Position numbers and translations under genes: made by a program | From: Burkholderia cepacia ATCC 25416 | Lineage (GTDB): Bacteria > Pseudomonadota > Gammaproteobacteria > Burkholderiales > Burkholderiaceae | Length of the DNA stretch: 64,000 bases | Reading direction: 5' to 3' | Assembly (NCBI RefSeq): GCF_001411495.1 | Contig: NZ_CP012981.1 | Coordinates: 1-64,000 of the forward strand | The notes under the pieces: model-generated | Told to the model about the DNA's origin: nothing | What the model saw: only the letters and a program-made list of their open reading frames with translations | The model's database searches: none | Shown here: positions 55,412-63,544 of the stretch, piece after piece | Layout: each line of letters starts with the position of its first letter | Position numbering within the stretch: the first letter of the stretch is position 1

Positions 55412-56542
55412 CTAGAACGGAATATCGTCATCCATCTCGTCGAAGTCAGGTGAAGCCTTAAATTCATCAACAGATTTAATAAGATCCTTACTCCACACCC
55501 CCTTTTCCCATGGAGAATAGACGGTGAGTGCCGCATGGAATCTTTCGCTTCCATTTCGAATTCTCGTCTTAAAGACAATATCGAGCGTAGCTGGAATCGA
55601 ACTATGCAAATCCCCTATGGCCGGGAACAAATACTGAAATACATAATCTTCCTCCGCCCGATTTCCGGAGCGAAGTTTATCCGTGATCGCACCGAGCATC
55701 TCGCGCTTGAGAGTGAAATGAGGGAACAAATTTCTCGCCCAAGTACCTAGACCACCGCTGCGACAGACCTTTTGTTTCGAGTCGAAACGCCCCTCCTGAA
55801 CAGATCGCACAAGTTTATGTTCTATTCTCAGACGCGATACCTCCGCGAGTCGTGGCCAGATATCACCTCCCAAAGAACCAATCACCGCACGAACCGTCGC
55901 ATCATCGTCGGTTGTCTTTAGTTCATCAGAGATAATCTGATCGACTTGGATCCGCTCATCGACAGTAAGCGTGGGCAACAATGCGTTAAAAAAATGACGC
56001 AAATGATCCCCTTTGACCGTCTCCTTTTCTCTATACGCATCCAAAAACACCTCAAGGCGCTGCCCAACTGGCACATCTTCCACCAAGAGTTCTGCATATC
56101 GCGAATTTGGAACGAAATCAGGATCTAGGACGCGTCGAATAAAATCATGCCTCGAAAATTGCGACTTGGCTTTGTCGATCTGCCGGACAAGATATCCGGT
56201 AAAAAGAATCAAAATACGCGCATCGTTCTCCGTGTCAGATATTTTTTCATGACTGCGAGGATTACGGAATGCTTGATAGAAACCACGAAGTAGTTGTTCT
56301 ACACCCTTCTGTACATTCCATTCAGATTCGCTTTGCAACCTGTTGAGCTTGATTTTAGGTGCCGCCCCACCCAGAGCCTGCCCCACCAGCGACGCACCGT
56401 CTCCCTCTGCGCCCGACTTTTGACGAAGCAATTCGCTGAGAAAATAGAAGGCATCTAAAATCGACCCAGTAAAATTTCCTCTCTCGTAATTGGCCCTTAC
56501 CGCTTCCCACAAATCCTCCGGTACATTGGTCTCAAGGTTCAT
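55412..56542 (-). CDS. HEPN/Ymh (TIGR02391-like) protein with an SSB-type C-terminal tip
   Basis: 376 residues, A+T-richer than the core genes. Residues 1-110 match the Ymh/TIGR02391 family: NYERGNFTGSILDAF, GDGASLVGQALGG, and RNPRSHE, which is the R-x4-H motif of HEPN ribonuclease domains. Residues 110-365 are a domain I do not recognise. The last residues are DFDEMDDDIPF before a TAG stop, almost identical to the SSB tail peptide DFDDDIPF that docks chi, RecO, RecQ, PriA and exonuclease I. HEPN proteins are frequent toxins in abortive infection; a defence role here is inference supported by the mobile context and the neighbouring dGTPase. The start ATG 56542 is unambiguous in the frame. Confidence 0.82.
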   Translation of the reverse strand: MNLETNVPEDLWEAVRANYERGNFTGSILDAFYFLSELLRQKSGAEGDGASLVGQALGGAAPKIKLNRLQSESEWNVQKGVEQLLRGFYQAFRNPRSHEKISDTENDARILILFTGYLVRQIDKAKSQFSRHDFIRRVLDPDFVPNSRYAELLVEDVPVGQRLEVFLDAYREKETVKGDHLRHFFNALLPTLTVDERIQVDQIISDELKTTDDDATVRAVIGSLGGDIWPRLAEVSRLRIEHKLVRSVQEGRFDSKQKVCRSGGLGTWARNLFPHFTLKREMLGAITDKLRSGNRAEEDYVFQYLFPAIGDLHSSIPATLDIVFKTRIRNGSERFHAALTVYSPWEKGVWSKDLIKSVDEFKASPDFDEMDDDIPF

Positions 56543-56813
56543 TTTCGCGCTTCCACTCGTTGTTTTAGGGAATTTTCGTTATGCAGTTTTATGCGCCTTG
56601 GTCATGCGGTCTCGAAACCGCGACGCTGATATGGCACCCTCTTTGCCTGCCGTTTCGCTTGATAGGCGGGTTTAAAGCGCGCTTGGCGGCCCTAGCTCTC
56701 CGGCCCTTGGAGGTTAGATCCAATGTATCTTGCAGCGCGCGGGAATTATGAGCTTCGGGGCGGAGATATCTATTGGGCACGCACATCACCCTGAAACGCA
56801 TTTCAGTGGCCAG
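56543..56813. other. gap between the HEPN and dGTPase genes
   Basis: 271 bases without a gene. CTGAAACGCATTTCAG (56791-56806), a six-base inverted repeat just after the dGTPase stop, could end that transcript. The HEPN gene therefore probably has its own promoter in this AT-rich stretch, although none is clear. Confidence 0.4.
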
Positions 56814-58211
56814 CTAAAGCGGTTTGAACATCGATGCTCCTCGACCGAATAGGCGATCGTGCACTTCCGCAGCATATGCATCGGTCATGCACGCGACATA
56901 GTCGCAAATCAAGCGCGCGCGATTGGGCTTGCTGGAACCGACGGAATCGTACCTTTCTTTCCAATCATCTGGGAGGAGCGCACCTTTGGATTTCCATAGG
57001 GCGTTAAATATATCCGTTACGAGATCGCGGCCGCGATGTTCCACTACCGCAAGGCGAGAGGAGCGAATAACCAACTCGTAGTTCAAGTGCTTGAGGATTT
57101 CAACCTTGATCAATCCGTCTCGCGTTAATCGCACTGAGGATAATTGCGGATACTCCTGATTCAGAATCAGCTCAACCGAGTCGAGAAGCTTTCCTATTCT
57201 TTCAGCAGTGAATCTGGTGCGCATCAAACCACTCTCGTTGAGCATGCGGTTTGCCGCCCAAAAATGCAGTTCGCGCTGCTCAGATTGAGCTGTTGCCAAG
57301 TCAGTGTTAGCGAGGTCTTCGAAGATGTGCTCCAGCGTCGAAATTGCTTCAGCAGCTCCATCCAGTTCTTCGTGCCCTGATTTTTCTAGTGCTTTGTTGC
57401 ACTTTCGGAGTACTTCAGCTTGAAGAGCGTTATTGGTCCGAAGCGCATATTGCAAGCTGAACGGTGAAACAAAACTCGCGTGAAGCGAATCTTCCAAGTC
57501 GTAAGTCGAATATGCGATATCGTCGGCTAAATCCATGATCGAGCATTCGACGGTCTTGAAGTCGCGGCCCTTATAGCCGGGAGCAACAGCTCCTTTGACA
57601 CGCCTGACTATGTCTCCTTCCGTGTAATAGTAGCCCTTTTGCAATTCATCGTTCTTCGGACGTTGGGCCTCGATCGGGTGATCGTACTTAATGACTGCGG
57701 CCAATGCCCGATTCGTGATGTCCAGCCCGAATTCCGAGCTGAATCCTTCCGGGGTGCGCACGAGCTTTCTCTCGACAGACGTAAGGATCCTCAGCGTTTG
57801 GGCGTTTCCTTCGAAGCCTCCATGCTTCAGCATCAGGACATCTAGCGCCTTTTCGCCGTTGTGCCCAAACGGCGGATGCCCGAGATCGTGTGCTATCGCA
57901 GCAAACTGCACTAAATCGGTATCTATTTTTTCGCCACCGAGTTCATTGGCAAACTTGGCGTTGATTGTTGCAGCGATTCCACATGCGATCTGCGCGACTT
58001 CCAAGGAGTGAGTCAGACGATTCCGGAAAAAGTCCGACTCCATTCCAGGGAAGAGCTGGGTTTTGCCCTGGAGTCGCCGGAACGACGGAGCATGGAGTAA
58101 GCGGGCATAGTCTTTCCTAAAGGGGCTCCAGCCGTGCTCCCTCTCGGAATCCATACCATTGGCGCCACTCAGGCGCATATAGTCCCCGTCGCTGTATAGT
58201 TTTTTTCGCAT
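56814..58211 (-). CDS. dgt: deoxyguanosinetriphosphate triphosphohydrolase (dGTPase, HD superfamily)
   Basis: 465 residues. HD-domain dNTP triphosphohydrolase releasing tripolyphosphate: FRRLQGKTQLFPG, NRLTHSLEVAQIACGI, the metal-binding HDLGHPPFGHNGE and DLADDIAYSTYDLEDS are all intact. Dgt homologues can deplete dNTPs and block phage replication; in this mobile cargo a defence role is plausible but could also be housekeeping. ATG 58211 fits the family N-terminus (MRKKLYSDGDY) but lacks a ribosome-binding site; ATG 58178 has GGGGA upstream and is the alternative. A+T-richer than the core genes. Confidence 0.9.
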   Translation of the reverse strand: MRKKLYSDGDYMRLSGANGMDSEREHGWSPFRKDYARLLHAPSFRRLQGKTQLFPGMESDFFRNRLTHSLEVAQIACGIAATINAKFANELGGEKIDTDLVQFAAIAHDLGHPPFGHNGEKALDVLMLKHGGFEGNAQTLRILTSVERKLVRTPEGFSSEFGLDITNRALAAVIKYDHPIEAQRPKNDELQKGYYYTEGDIVRRVKGAVAPGYKGRDFKTVECSIMDLADDIAYSTYDLEDSLHASFVSPFSLQYALRTNNALQAEVLRKCNKALEKSGHEELDGAAEAISTLEHIFEDLANTDLATAQSEQRELHFWAANRMLNESGLMRTRFTAERIGKLLDSVELILNQEYPQLSSVRLTRDGLIKVEILKHLNYELVIRSSRLAVVEHRGRDLVTDIFNALWKSKGALLPDDWKERYDSVGSSKPNRARLICDYVACMTDAYAAEVHDRLFGRGASMFKPL

Positions 58212-58238
58212 AAAAAAAGCCAAGCGATAGCTTGGCTT
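58212..58238 (-). terminator. terminator between the small basic gene and dgt
   Basis: AAGCCAAGC pairs with GCTTGGCTT (loop of 4); seven T follow on the minus strand and run to the ATG at 58211. Partial read-through would be needed for co-transcription with dgt. Confidence 0.75.
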
Positions 58239-58255
58239 CCTACGTCGGTTAATCC

Positions 58256-58447
58256 TTAGCGCAAAGGCTTGCTCTTTTTCGTTTGCGCAGCCACGGCTTG
58301 CTTCGTTCCGCTTGTCGCGGTTCGCTTTCCATGTGTCGACTGTGCTTGATTGCTACCACTCAAGCGTTGCGCCACGAGCGTATGTGCATACTGAAAGGCT
58401 AGCGAGCCACCGTTGCCAGCCATTGTGGTGGCGGGTTTCTTCGTCAT
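58256..58447 (-). CDS. small basic protein upstream of dgt, function unknown
   Basis: 63 residues, Lys/Thr/Ser/Gln-rich with a basic tail (TKKSKPLR), middle segment GNGGSLAFQYAHTLVAQRL. GGGGA lies before ATG 58447. No family recognised. It is immediately upstream of dgt on the same strand and could be a partner or independent. Confidence 0.6.
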   Translation of the reverse strand: MTKKPATTMAGNGGSLAFQYAHTLVAQRLSGSNQAQSTHGKRTATSGTKQAVAAQTKKSKPLR

Positions 58448-59024
58448 GTCAATCCCCGGTTGTTGCGCTGCAAGTATACGCGCAGACACGGTCTCGTGCG
58501 ATCGGTTCAATCTGCTCTTAAAAAATACTTCCGTCAATCGGATGCTAGCCCGAGCGTCTCGGCCAATGGTGAAATTAGGGGCAAATCTGGTACGTCAGAA
58601 ATAGGGGTTGATACCCCATGAATGCAGTGCACGAAGGGGACTATGCCGGACCAATACCGTCAACCCTCGGCATTCGTGACCGACTTTCTCCTTGGAGGTC
58701 GTTGGAACAAGAGGCTCGAACGGCAGTTCATTGGCCAGCATCGGAAGTCCAGTGAAGAAGTTCCCGACCGCGATCGCTGCAAAGCGGCTGAGGTGTCACA
58801 CCTCGAACGACCGCAACGAGTCGGTTGTTGTCGTTCGAATAGTGGCACCTTCCTGTCCATCCCAGCGACCGACCAGAAGGCAATCGACCTCCAATCCAAC
58901 GAGCCTGTCCAAAACCGATCCCTTGCGGACAGGGGCATTTTGCCCTGTCCGGAAATAAGGGTTGAAATGTTTTGGACATTGCCTTACATTCGGACATCTA
59001 TTTCGTACAGATTGAGTGCCCGAT
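58448..59024. other. gap with palindromes and a candidate resolvase site
   Basis: 577 bases with no supported gene. It holds GAGGTGTCACACCTC at 58790-58804 (perfect palindrome around C) and, at 58926-58951, a near-perfect inverted repeat CGGACAGGGGCA / TGCCCTGTCCG. Several further TGTCC/GGACA elements lie up to the resolvase start, as expected for a res recombination site of a serine resolvase. Confidence 0.45.
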
Positions 59025-59600
59025 ATGTCCCGAACCTTTGCCTATGCCCGCGTCAGTACGTCCGACCAGACCCCCGCGAACCAGTTACGAGAGATCGAGG
59101 CGGCCGGCTTCTCGGTCGACAAGCGCCGCGTTGTGTCGGAAAGCATTTCGGGGAGCGTAAGCGCCGATCAGCGGCCGGGGTTTGCGCAGTTGCTCGTCAA
59201 GATGGAAGAAGGCGACGTGTTGATCGTGACGAAGCTCGATCGACTCGGCCGCAATGCGATGGACGTGCGGGCCACGGTCGAGGGATTGGCCGAACGCGGT
59301 ATCCGGGTTCATTGTCTCGCCCTGGGCGGCGTAGATCTGACGAGCGCGGCCGGCCGGATGACGATGCAGGTATTGAACGCGGTGGCCGAATTCGAGCGGG
59401 ATCTGTTGATTGAGCGCACGCACGCTGGTATCGCTCGCGCGAAGGCGGAAGGCAAGGCGATGGGGCGGCCGTCCGCCCTGTCGGACGAGCAGCGGGCGGA
59501 CGTGCTGCGCGAGTTGGACGCGGGGACAAGCGTGGCCGCGCTTGCTCGGCGATTTGGCACGAGCCGCCAGACGATCATGCGGGTACGCGACGCAGTCTAA
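59025..59600 (+). CDS. serine recombinase / Tn3-type resolvase
   Basis: 191 residues. Catalytic domain: [15 protein letters not shown] with the nucleophile Ser near residue 10, [13 protein letters not shown] and [16 protein letters not shown]-terminal helix-turn-helix [21 protein letters not shown]. No transposase gene accompanies it, so it may be a resolvase or invertase left by a transposon, or part of the island. ATG 59025 starts the conserved region; a GTG nine bases upstream is less likely. Confidence 0.92.
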   Translation: MSRTFAYARVSTSDQTPANQLREIEAAGFSVDKRRVVSESISGSVSADQRPGFAQLLVKMEEGDVLIVTKLDRLGRNAMDVRATVEGLAERGIRVHCLALGGVDLTSAAGRMTMQVLNAVAEFERDLLIERTHAGIARAKAEGKAMGRPSALSDEQRADVLRELDAGTSVAALARRFGTSRQTIMRVRDAV

Positions 59601-60015
59601 GCGGCGCGCGCCGTTCAACTCACGCCCTGCTAGAGCCCGGCTCACTGGGTGGTGGAGCGAGCAGCTTATAGGGCGCGAGGCGGTGCATGCGCGGTTCCGG
59701 GTTGGATATCGGTCCGCATTGCCCAAATGGCAGCACTCAGAGATGCGTCATGTCTCTCATCTGTATAAGACTGGACCAGACCAAGCAAACAGTGTCGGGT
59801 TGTCTGGCTCGGTTCGGCCAGAACCCGCCATTCGACACGGACACCAAGATCGCCGACGATCGCATCACCGACAAGGGCGATACCCTGGTGGACGCCTCTG
59901 GAGACAAGGGAAATGCTGCGCAGATTGCGCTCGGCATATCCCAAGCCTTTCGAGCTCGGCCTCCGCGAGCGCACGCCCGCTTTTTCGTTCGCCTGATTGC
60001 AGAGCTCGTCTGCTT
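59601..60015. other. gap after the resolvase, nothing convincing
   Basis: 415 bases. A 110-codon plus-strand frame (59687-60019) overlaps the next gene and has no recognisable protein or ribosome-binding site. It may be decayed sequence. Confidence 0.4.
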
Positions 60016-61335
60016 TTAGGGCGTAAGCGTCCGGGTGACTGCACGGAATACGCCCGGCTCCAGCGCAATGTCGCTCTCGTGGCTTGCTGGTGCGGCGGCG
60101 AAGACACGCCAAAATCCTCCGTTTGCCGCGAGAACATGCGCGCGAACGGTTATGGCTTCCGTGGAATCTGACGCCACACCTGCGCCGCTTCCAGTCCAGA
60201 CCTGACCAGCGTCATCCGCAACGACGCTGCCGTTCCGGATTACTGCGAGCGTGGGATTTCCCTTCAGCAGTGCGTCGGCATACTCATCCAGACCGACGTT
60301 CGCAGCCTCAAAGCCTACGCCAACAACCACCTGATTCGTCGCGTCGGCATACAGCCATGTGTTCGGTGGGAGGTTGCTGCTCTGAGGCAACAGCCGCCAG
60401 CCTGCTGGCAAAATGGTTGCCGTTTGACGGGTCAGGGGATTCTGCCAACTGACTGGCGGGAGGTTCTGAGTGTCTTTCTGGCGCTGCTCTTCCATCCTCC
60501 CGTAGCCCAACGCCGCAATGAAAGCCAAAAACAACGCTAAAGCGGTGAGATAGTGGCCAAACTTGCGAGGCGCCCGAGAAACACGGCAACCGTACTTAAT
60601 GTCCCAACTGGTGCGCTTGCCGCCCAATAGGGCCCGATAGCTCGCGAGTTCGGTGAAAAGTGCCACGATTGGGATACCCAATCCGATGCCTCGAATCCAG
60701 ACGTCGACGCTGCGCGCGGCGTACGTGCGCGCAGGCAGCGGAGCACAATCGAGCATCTGCACCTTAACGCCAAGCAAGCCCTTGCCTATCGAGTTGCCAA
60801 AAGCGGCGTAGACCAGAACGTCGCACACGATGGCAATCGGGATAATCAGGATTCCACTGAGCATGTCCTGAGACGACGACGGCATGTCTGCGAACGCGAG
60901 CAGAGACCACCCGAATCTTGCGTTCAGGATTCCGACCACGAACCCCACCACTAGTGACCAGATGTACAGGTCTAGCGTACGGGCAAAAAACCGACGCCAT
61001 GGACCTGCAAGCGGCGACGCAACCGTCGAAGGCGCCCAATCCTGCGCCAACTCGTCCGGAGCACCCTTCATCACGGTCATCGCGATTGCTCCAGCGGGCT
61101 CTGGACCTGTCGGGGCTGCGATCGGGGTTGCGGCCTCTACCCGCCCTGCCCGCTGCCGAAACACTCCCGCCAGAACCCAACCAATGCCCCAAAAGACACA
61201 CAGCGGAATTAGCCCCAGCACCGCGAAGGCCGCGCCCGAAAAGCTGCTGTCTCCGTAGGAAAGGGCGTATGCGACAACTGCCCACACTACAGATATCACG
61301 ACTGCCAGCCGAAGCGGCCACTTGGTTTCTCTCAT
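60016..61335 (-). CDS. RDD-family membrane protein
   Basis: 439 residues. Two N-terminal membrane helices (residues about 8-60), an RDD domain at about 110-225 (RRFFARTLDLYIWSL, GNSIGKGLLGVKVQ), another helix near 265-285, and a C-terminal extracytoplasmic part of about 150 residues without a recognised family (NPLTRQTATILPAGWRLLP...). RDD proteins are membrane proteins of varied, mostly unproved transport or stress roles. Its G+C and codon use are closer to the core than the HEPN gene. Confidence 0.82.
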   Translation of the reverse strand: MRETKWPLRLAVVISVVWAVVAYALSYGDSSFSGAAFAVLGLIPLCVFWGIGWVLAGVFRQRAGRVEAATPIAAPTGPEPAGAIAMTVMKGAPDELAQDWAPSTVASPLAGPWRRFFARTLDLYIWSLVVGFVVGILNARFGWSLLAFADMPSSSQDMLSGILIIPIAIVCDVLVYAAFGNSIGKGLLGVKVQMLDCAPLPARTYAARSVDVWIRGIGLGIPIVALFTELASYRALLGGKRTSWDIKYGCRVSRAPRKFGHYLTALALFLAFIAALGYGRMEEQRQKDTQNLPPVSWQNPLTRQTATILPAGWRLLPQSSNLPPNTWLYADATNQVVVGVGFEAANVGLDEYADALLKGNPTLAVIRNGSVVADDAGQVWTGSGAGVASDSTEAITVRAHVLAANGGFWRVFAAAPASHESDIALEPGVFRAVTRTLTP

Positions 61336-61695
61336 GCGGTCCCCCAGAGTGGTTTGCTTATTGTTGTGACCACCAATCTACTGGCTCGCCTCTGCGAAGT
61401 AAATCGTCTGAAAAACGTATACGGGCCGGCTGCCGAATGGCCGCTTCGTGGAGTCACGAGTGGCCGCCCTGGGTCGATCTGCGCCGGGCGGCGGCCAGCC
61501 GAGTTCGGCCATGAGGCGTCAGTCGCCGGTACAGTCACTCGGACGCGTGGACGTCCGTTCCTCACTTGCAAGCGGCCATTTGGATGGCGATCCGATCGTC
61601 TCAGTCGCCGGGAGTCCTTCGCTAGCGCGCAGGAGCCGTCCTTTCAAACGGAAAGCCGATCGCCGGCGCCCTCTACATACCGCTCAGAACTTGCC
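61336..61695. other. 360-base gap, no gene seen
   Basis: G+C-rich sequence with repeated GCGGCCATT-like words but no supported coding frame, terminator or repeat array. It could contain the right end of the integrated element, but no copy of the tRNA-Leu 3' end is visible here. Confidence 0.4.
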
Positions 61696-62553
61696 CTAGC
61701 TTTGTCGGTCTCGACAGCGCTCGAGCTCACGCATCAACTGATGCATTTCATGTTGTCGCCCGAGATGCCAGTCGGTCACGATGTTGAACAACCCTCGCGT
61801 CCACGAAAACGGTGCCCACCGGAACGGGACGACGATGCGCGGTTGGCGGGCTCGCAGCCCTTTTATGACGGCCTTAGCGACGTCATCCGGTTGTATCGGT
61901 CGTCGCAACGGTGCAGGAAACCCTTTTTCAATCAATTTCGTCGCTAGCGCATTTCCGCCAAAGCCGACCTTGGCAATGGCTGTCGCCACCCATCCCGGAT
62001 AAAGCACGCTCGCCGTGGACCCGGTGCCGCCCAGTTCGGCGCGCAGTGAACGCCCGAGCATCTCGACTGCGGCTTTGGACGCTGCGTAAGGCGCATTCAC
62101 CATGCCGTTCACGAATGCGTAGGCCGATGAGGTGACCAGGACCTGGCCTCGATTGCGCAGAATCTCCGGCAATGCGGCCTTGACCGTGCGCCAAACCCCG
62201 AGCAGATCGACCTCGACGATTCGCTCGAACTCCTGTTCATCGCAGCTGTACATGGTGGCGGGTAGATCGTGCCACGAGATGCCAGCATTGGCGAACGCAA
62301 TGTCGAGGCGACCGAATCTATCGACGGCGCGTTGCACGACCGCCTTGGTGGCGGCAGCATCGGTGACATCGAGCGCCAAGGCGAGCGTGCGCTCGGAGTC
62401 AAACTCCGCGGCGAGGCGGTCCACTGAAGCCTGCGTCACATCGGTTAGAACAAGTCGTGTTCCACATGCATGCAACGCACGCGCGGTCGCAGCGCCAATG
62501 CCGCCTGCAGCACCCGTGATAAGCACGACTTTTTCCTGAAGATCGTAAGCCAC
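61696..62553 (-). CDS. short-chain dehydrogenase/reductase
   Basis: 285 residues. Classical SDR: cofactor loop TGAAGGIGAATARAL near residue 14, NAGIS, Ser in VTSSAYAF, and catalytic YAASK. Substrate unknown. GTG 62553 is preferred because GAGGAG lies eight bases upstream and the SDR fold starts right after; the longer frame adds non-conserved residues. Last gene of a run with a second SDR and a hydrolase. Confidence 0.88.
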   Translation of the reverse strand: MAYDLQEKVVLITGAAGGIGAATARALHACGTRLVLTDVTQASVDRLAAEFDSERTLALALDVTDAAATKAVVQRAVDRFGRLDIAFANAGISWHDLPATMYSCDEQEFERIVEVDLLGVWRTVKAALPEILRNRGQVLVTSSAYAFVNGMVNAPYAASKAAVEMLGRSLRAELGGTGSTASVLYPGWVATAIAKVGFGGNALATKLIEKGFPAPLRRPIQPDDVAKAVIKGLRARQPRIVVPFRWAPFSWTRGLFNIVTDWHLGRQHEMHQLMRELERCRDRQS

Positions 62554-62674
62554 TTTGTACTGCTCCTCTGCTATTGGTTTTCCATTGCTGCGCAAACAAG
62601 GGGCGATGGATGCCGGGTCATCGGCTCCGCAGATCATGCGAAGCCGATCGGTTCCCGCGGCCACCGATTGCCAT

Positions 62675-63544
62675 TCATTTCGCCGGAGCGTTCGCGGCCG
62701 AATCGTTCCAGCCAGTTGCCGATGCCAGACTGATGGCGCGTTCAATGTCCCCGCCGCGAAAGCCGGCGCGTTCGACGAAGCGCCTGAAGAAGCCGGGCGC
62801 CTTGGCCACGATCGTGTTGATCTTGGGTACGACGATCATGTCCGCGCGGCGCTCGATGCCTGCCACGATGTCCCGCACGACCTGCTCGCGCGGGATCATC
62901 TTCCAGAAGCCTCGATCGTTGCCTCCCCACAATGCACGGCCGGCCGGATCGGCGACGACATCGTCCATCAGCGGCGTCGGGAAGAACGTCGGATGCGCGC
63001 TGCCGACCCCGATACCCAGATGACGAAGCTCCAGACGGATGCTGTCGCACATCGCCCACACGCCCGCCTTGCTGGCCGTATAGGACGCCTGTAGCGGCGA
63101 ATGTACAAACGCGGCCATTGACGAAATCGCCAGCATGTACCCGCGCTGTTGCTGGACGAATGGCAAGCCGGCACGGAACGTACGCCACACGCCGTTGAGG
63201 TTGATGTCGATGACACGATCAAACGCGGCCGGGTCGAGGGTGGCCATGGGGGCCATGGTGTCGATGCCCGCGTTGGCGATGACGACGTCAACCTGACCGA
63301 AGTGATGCGCCGCATTGGCCATTGCGGCTTCGAGGCTTTCGAAATCGCGGACGTCGGCAGTCCAGCCAAGAACGTCAGAAGGGCGGCCGAAGCTGCGAGT
63401 TTGCGCCGCGAGCCTGTCTGCCTCCAGGTCGAAAAGTGCGAGGCGCGCACCCCGTGCGTGCAGCGCTTCGGCCAAGGCCGATCCCAGGCCTCCGGTGGAA
63501 CCGGTAATGGCCACCACCTTGTTCGCCAGCTTATAAGTCGACAT
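62675..63544 (-). CDS. short-chain dehydrogenase/reductase
   Basis: 289 residues. Cofactor loop TGSTGGLGSALAEAL near residue 15, NAGID, ISSMAAF and catalytic YTASK. The C-terminal part (RRADMIVVPKINTIVAKAPGFF) is typical of SDRs found in operons with flavin monooxygenases and hydrolases. Overlaps the hydrolase gene upstream by 14 bases. Confidence 0.9.
   Translation of the reverse strand: MSTYKLANKVVAITGSTGGLGSALAEALHARGARLALFDLEADRLAAQTRSFGRPSDVLGWTADVRDFESLEAAMANAAHHFGQVDVVIANAGIDTMAPMATLDPAAFDRVIDINLNGVWRTFRAGLPFVQQQRGYMLAISSMAAFVHSPLQASYTASKAGVWAMCDSIRLELRHLGIGVGSAHPTFFPTPLMDDVVADPAGRALWGGNDRGFWKMIPREQVVRDIVAGIERRADMIVVPKINTIVAKAPGFFRRFVERAGFRGGDIERAISLASATGWNDSAANAPAK

Noticed and set aside
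56543..56813. Remnant of an insertion sequence suggested by AGTGGCCAGC-like words
   Set aside because: Too short to assign to a family and no transposase fragment is readable.
59687..60019. 110-codon plus-strand frame
   Set aside because: No ribosome-binding site, no family, and its end overlaps the RDD gene on the other strand.
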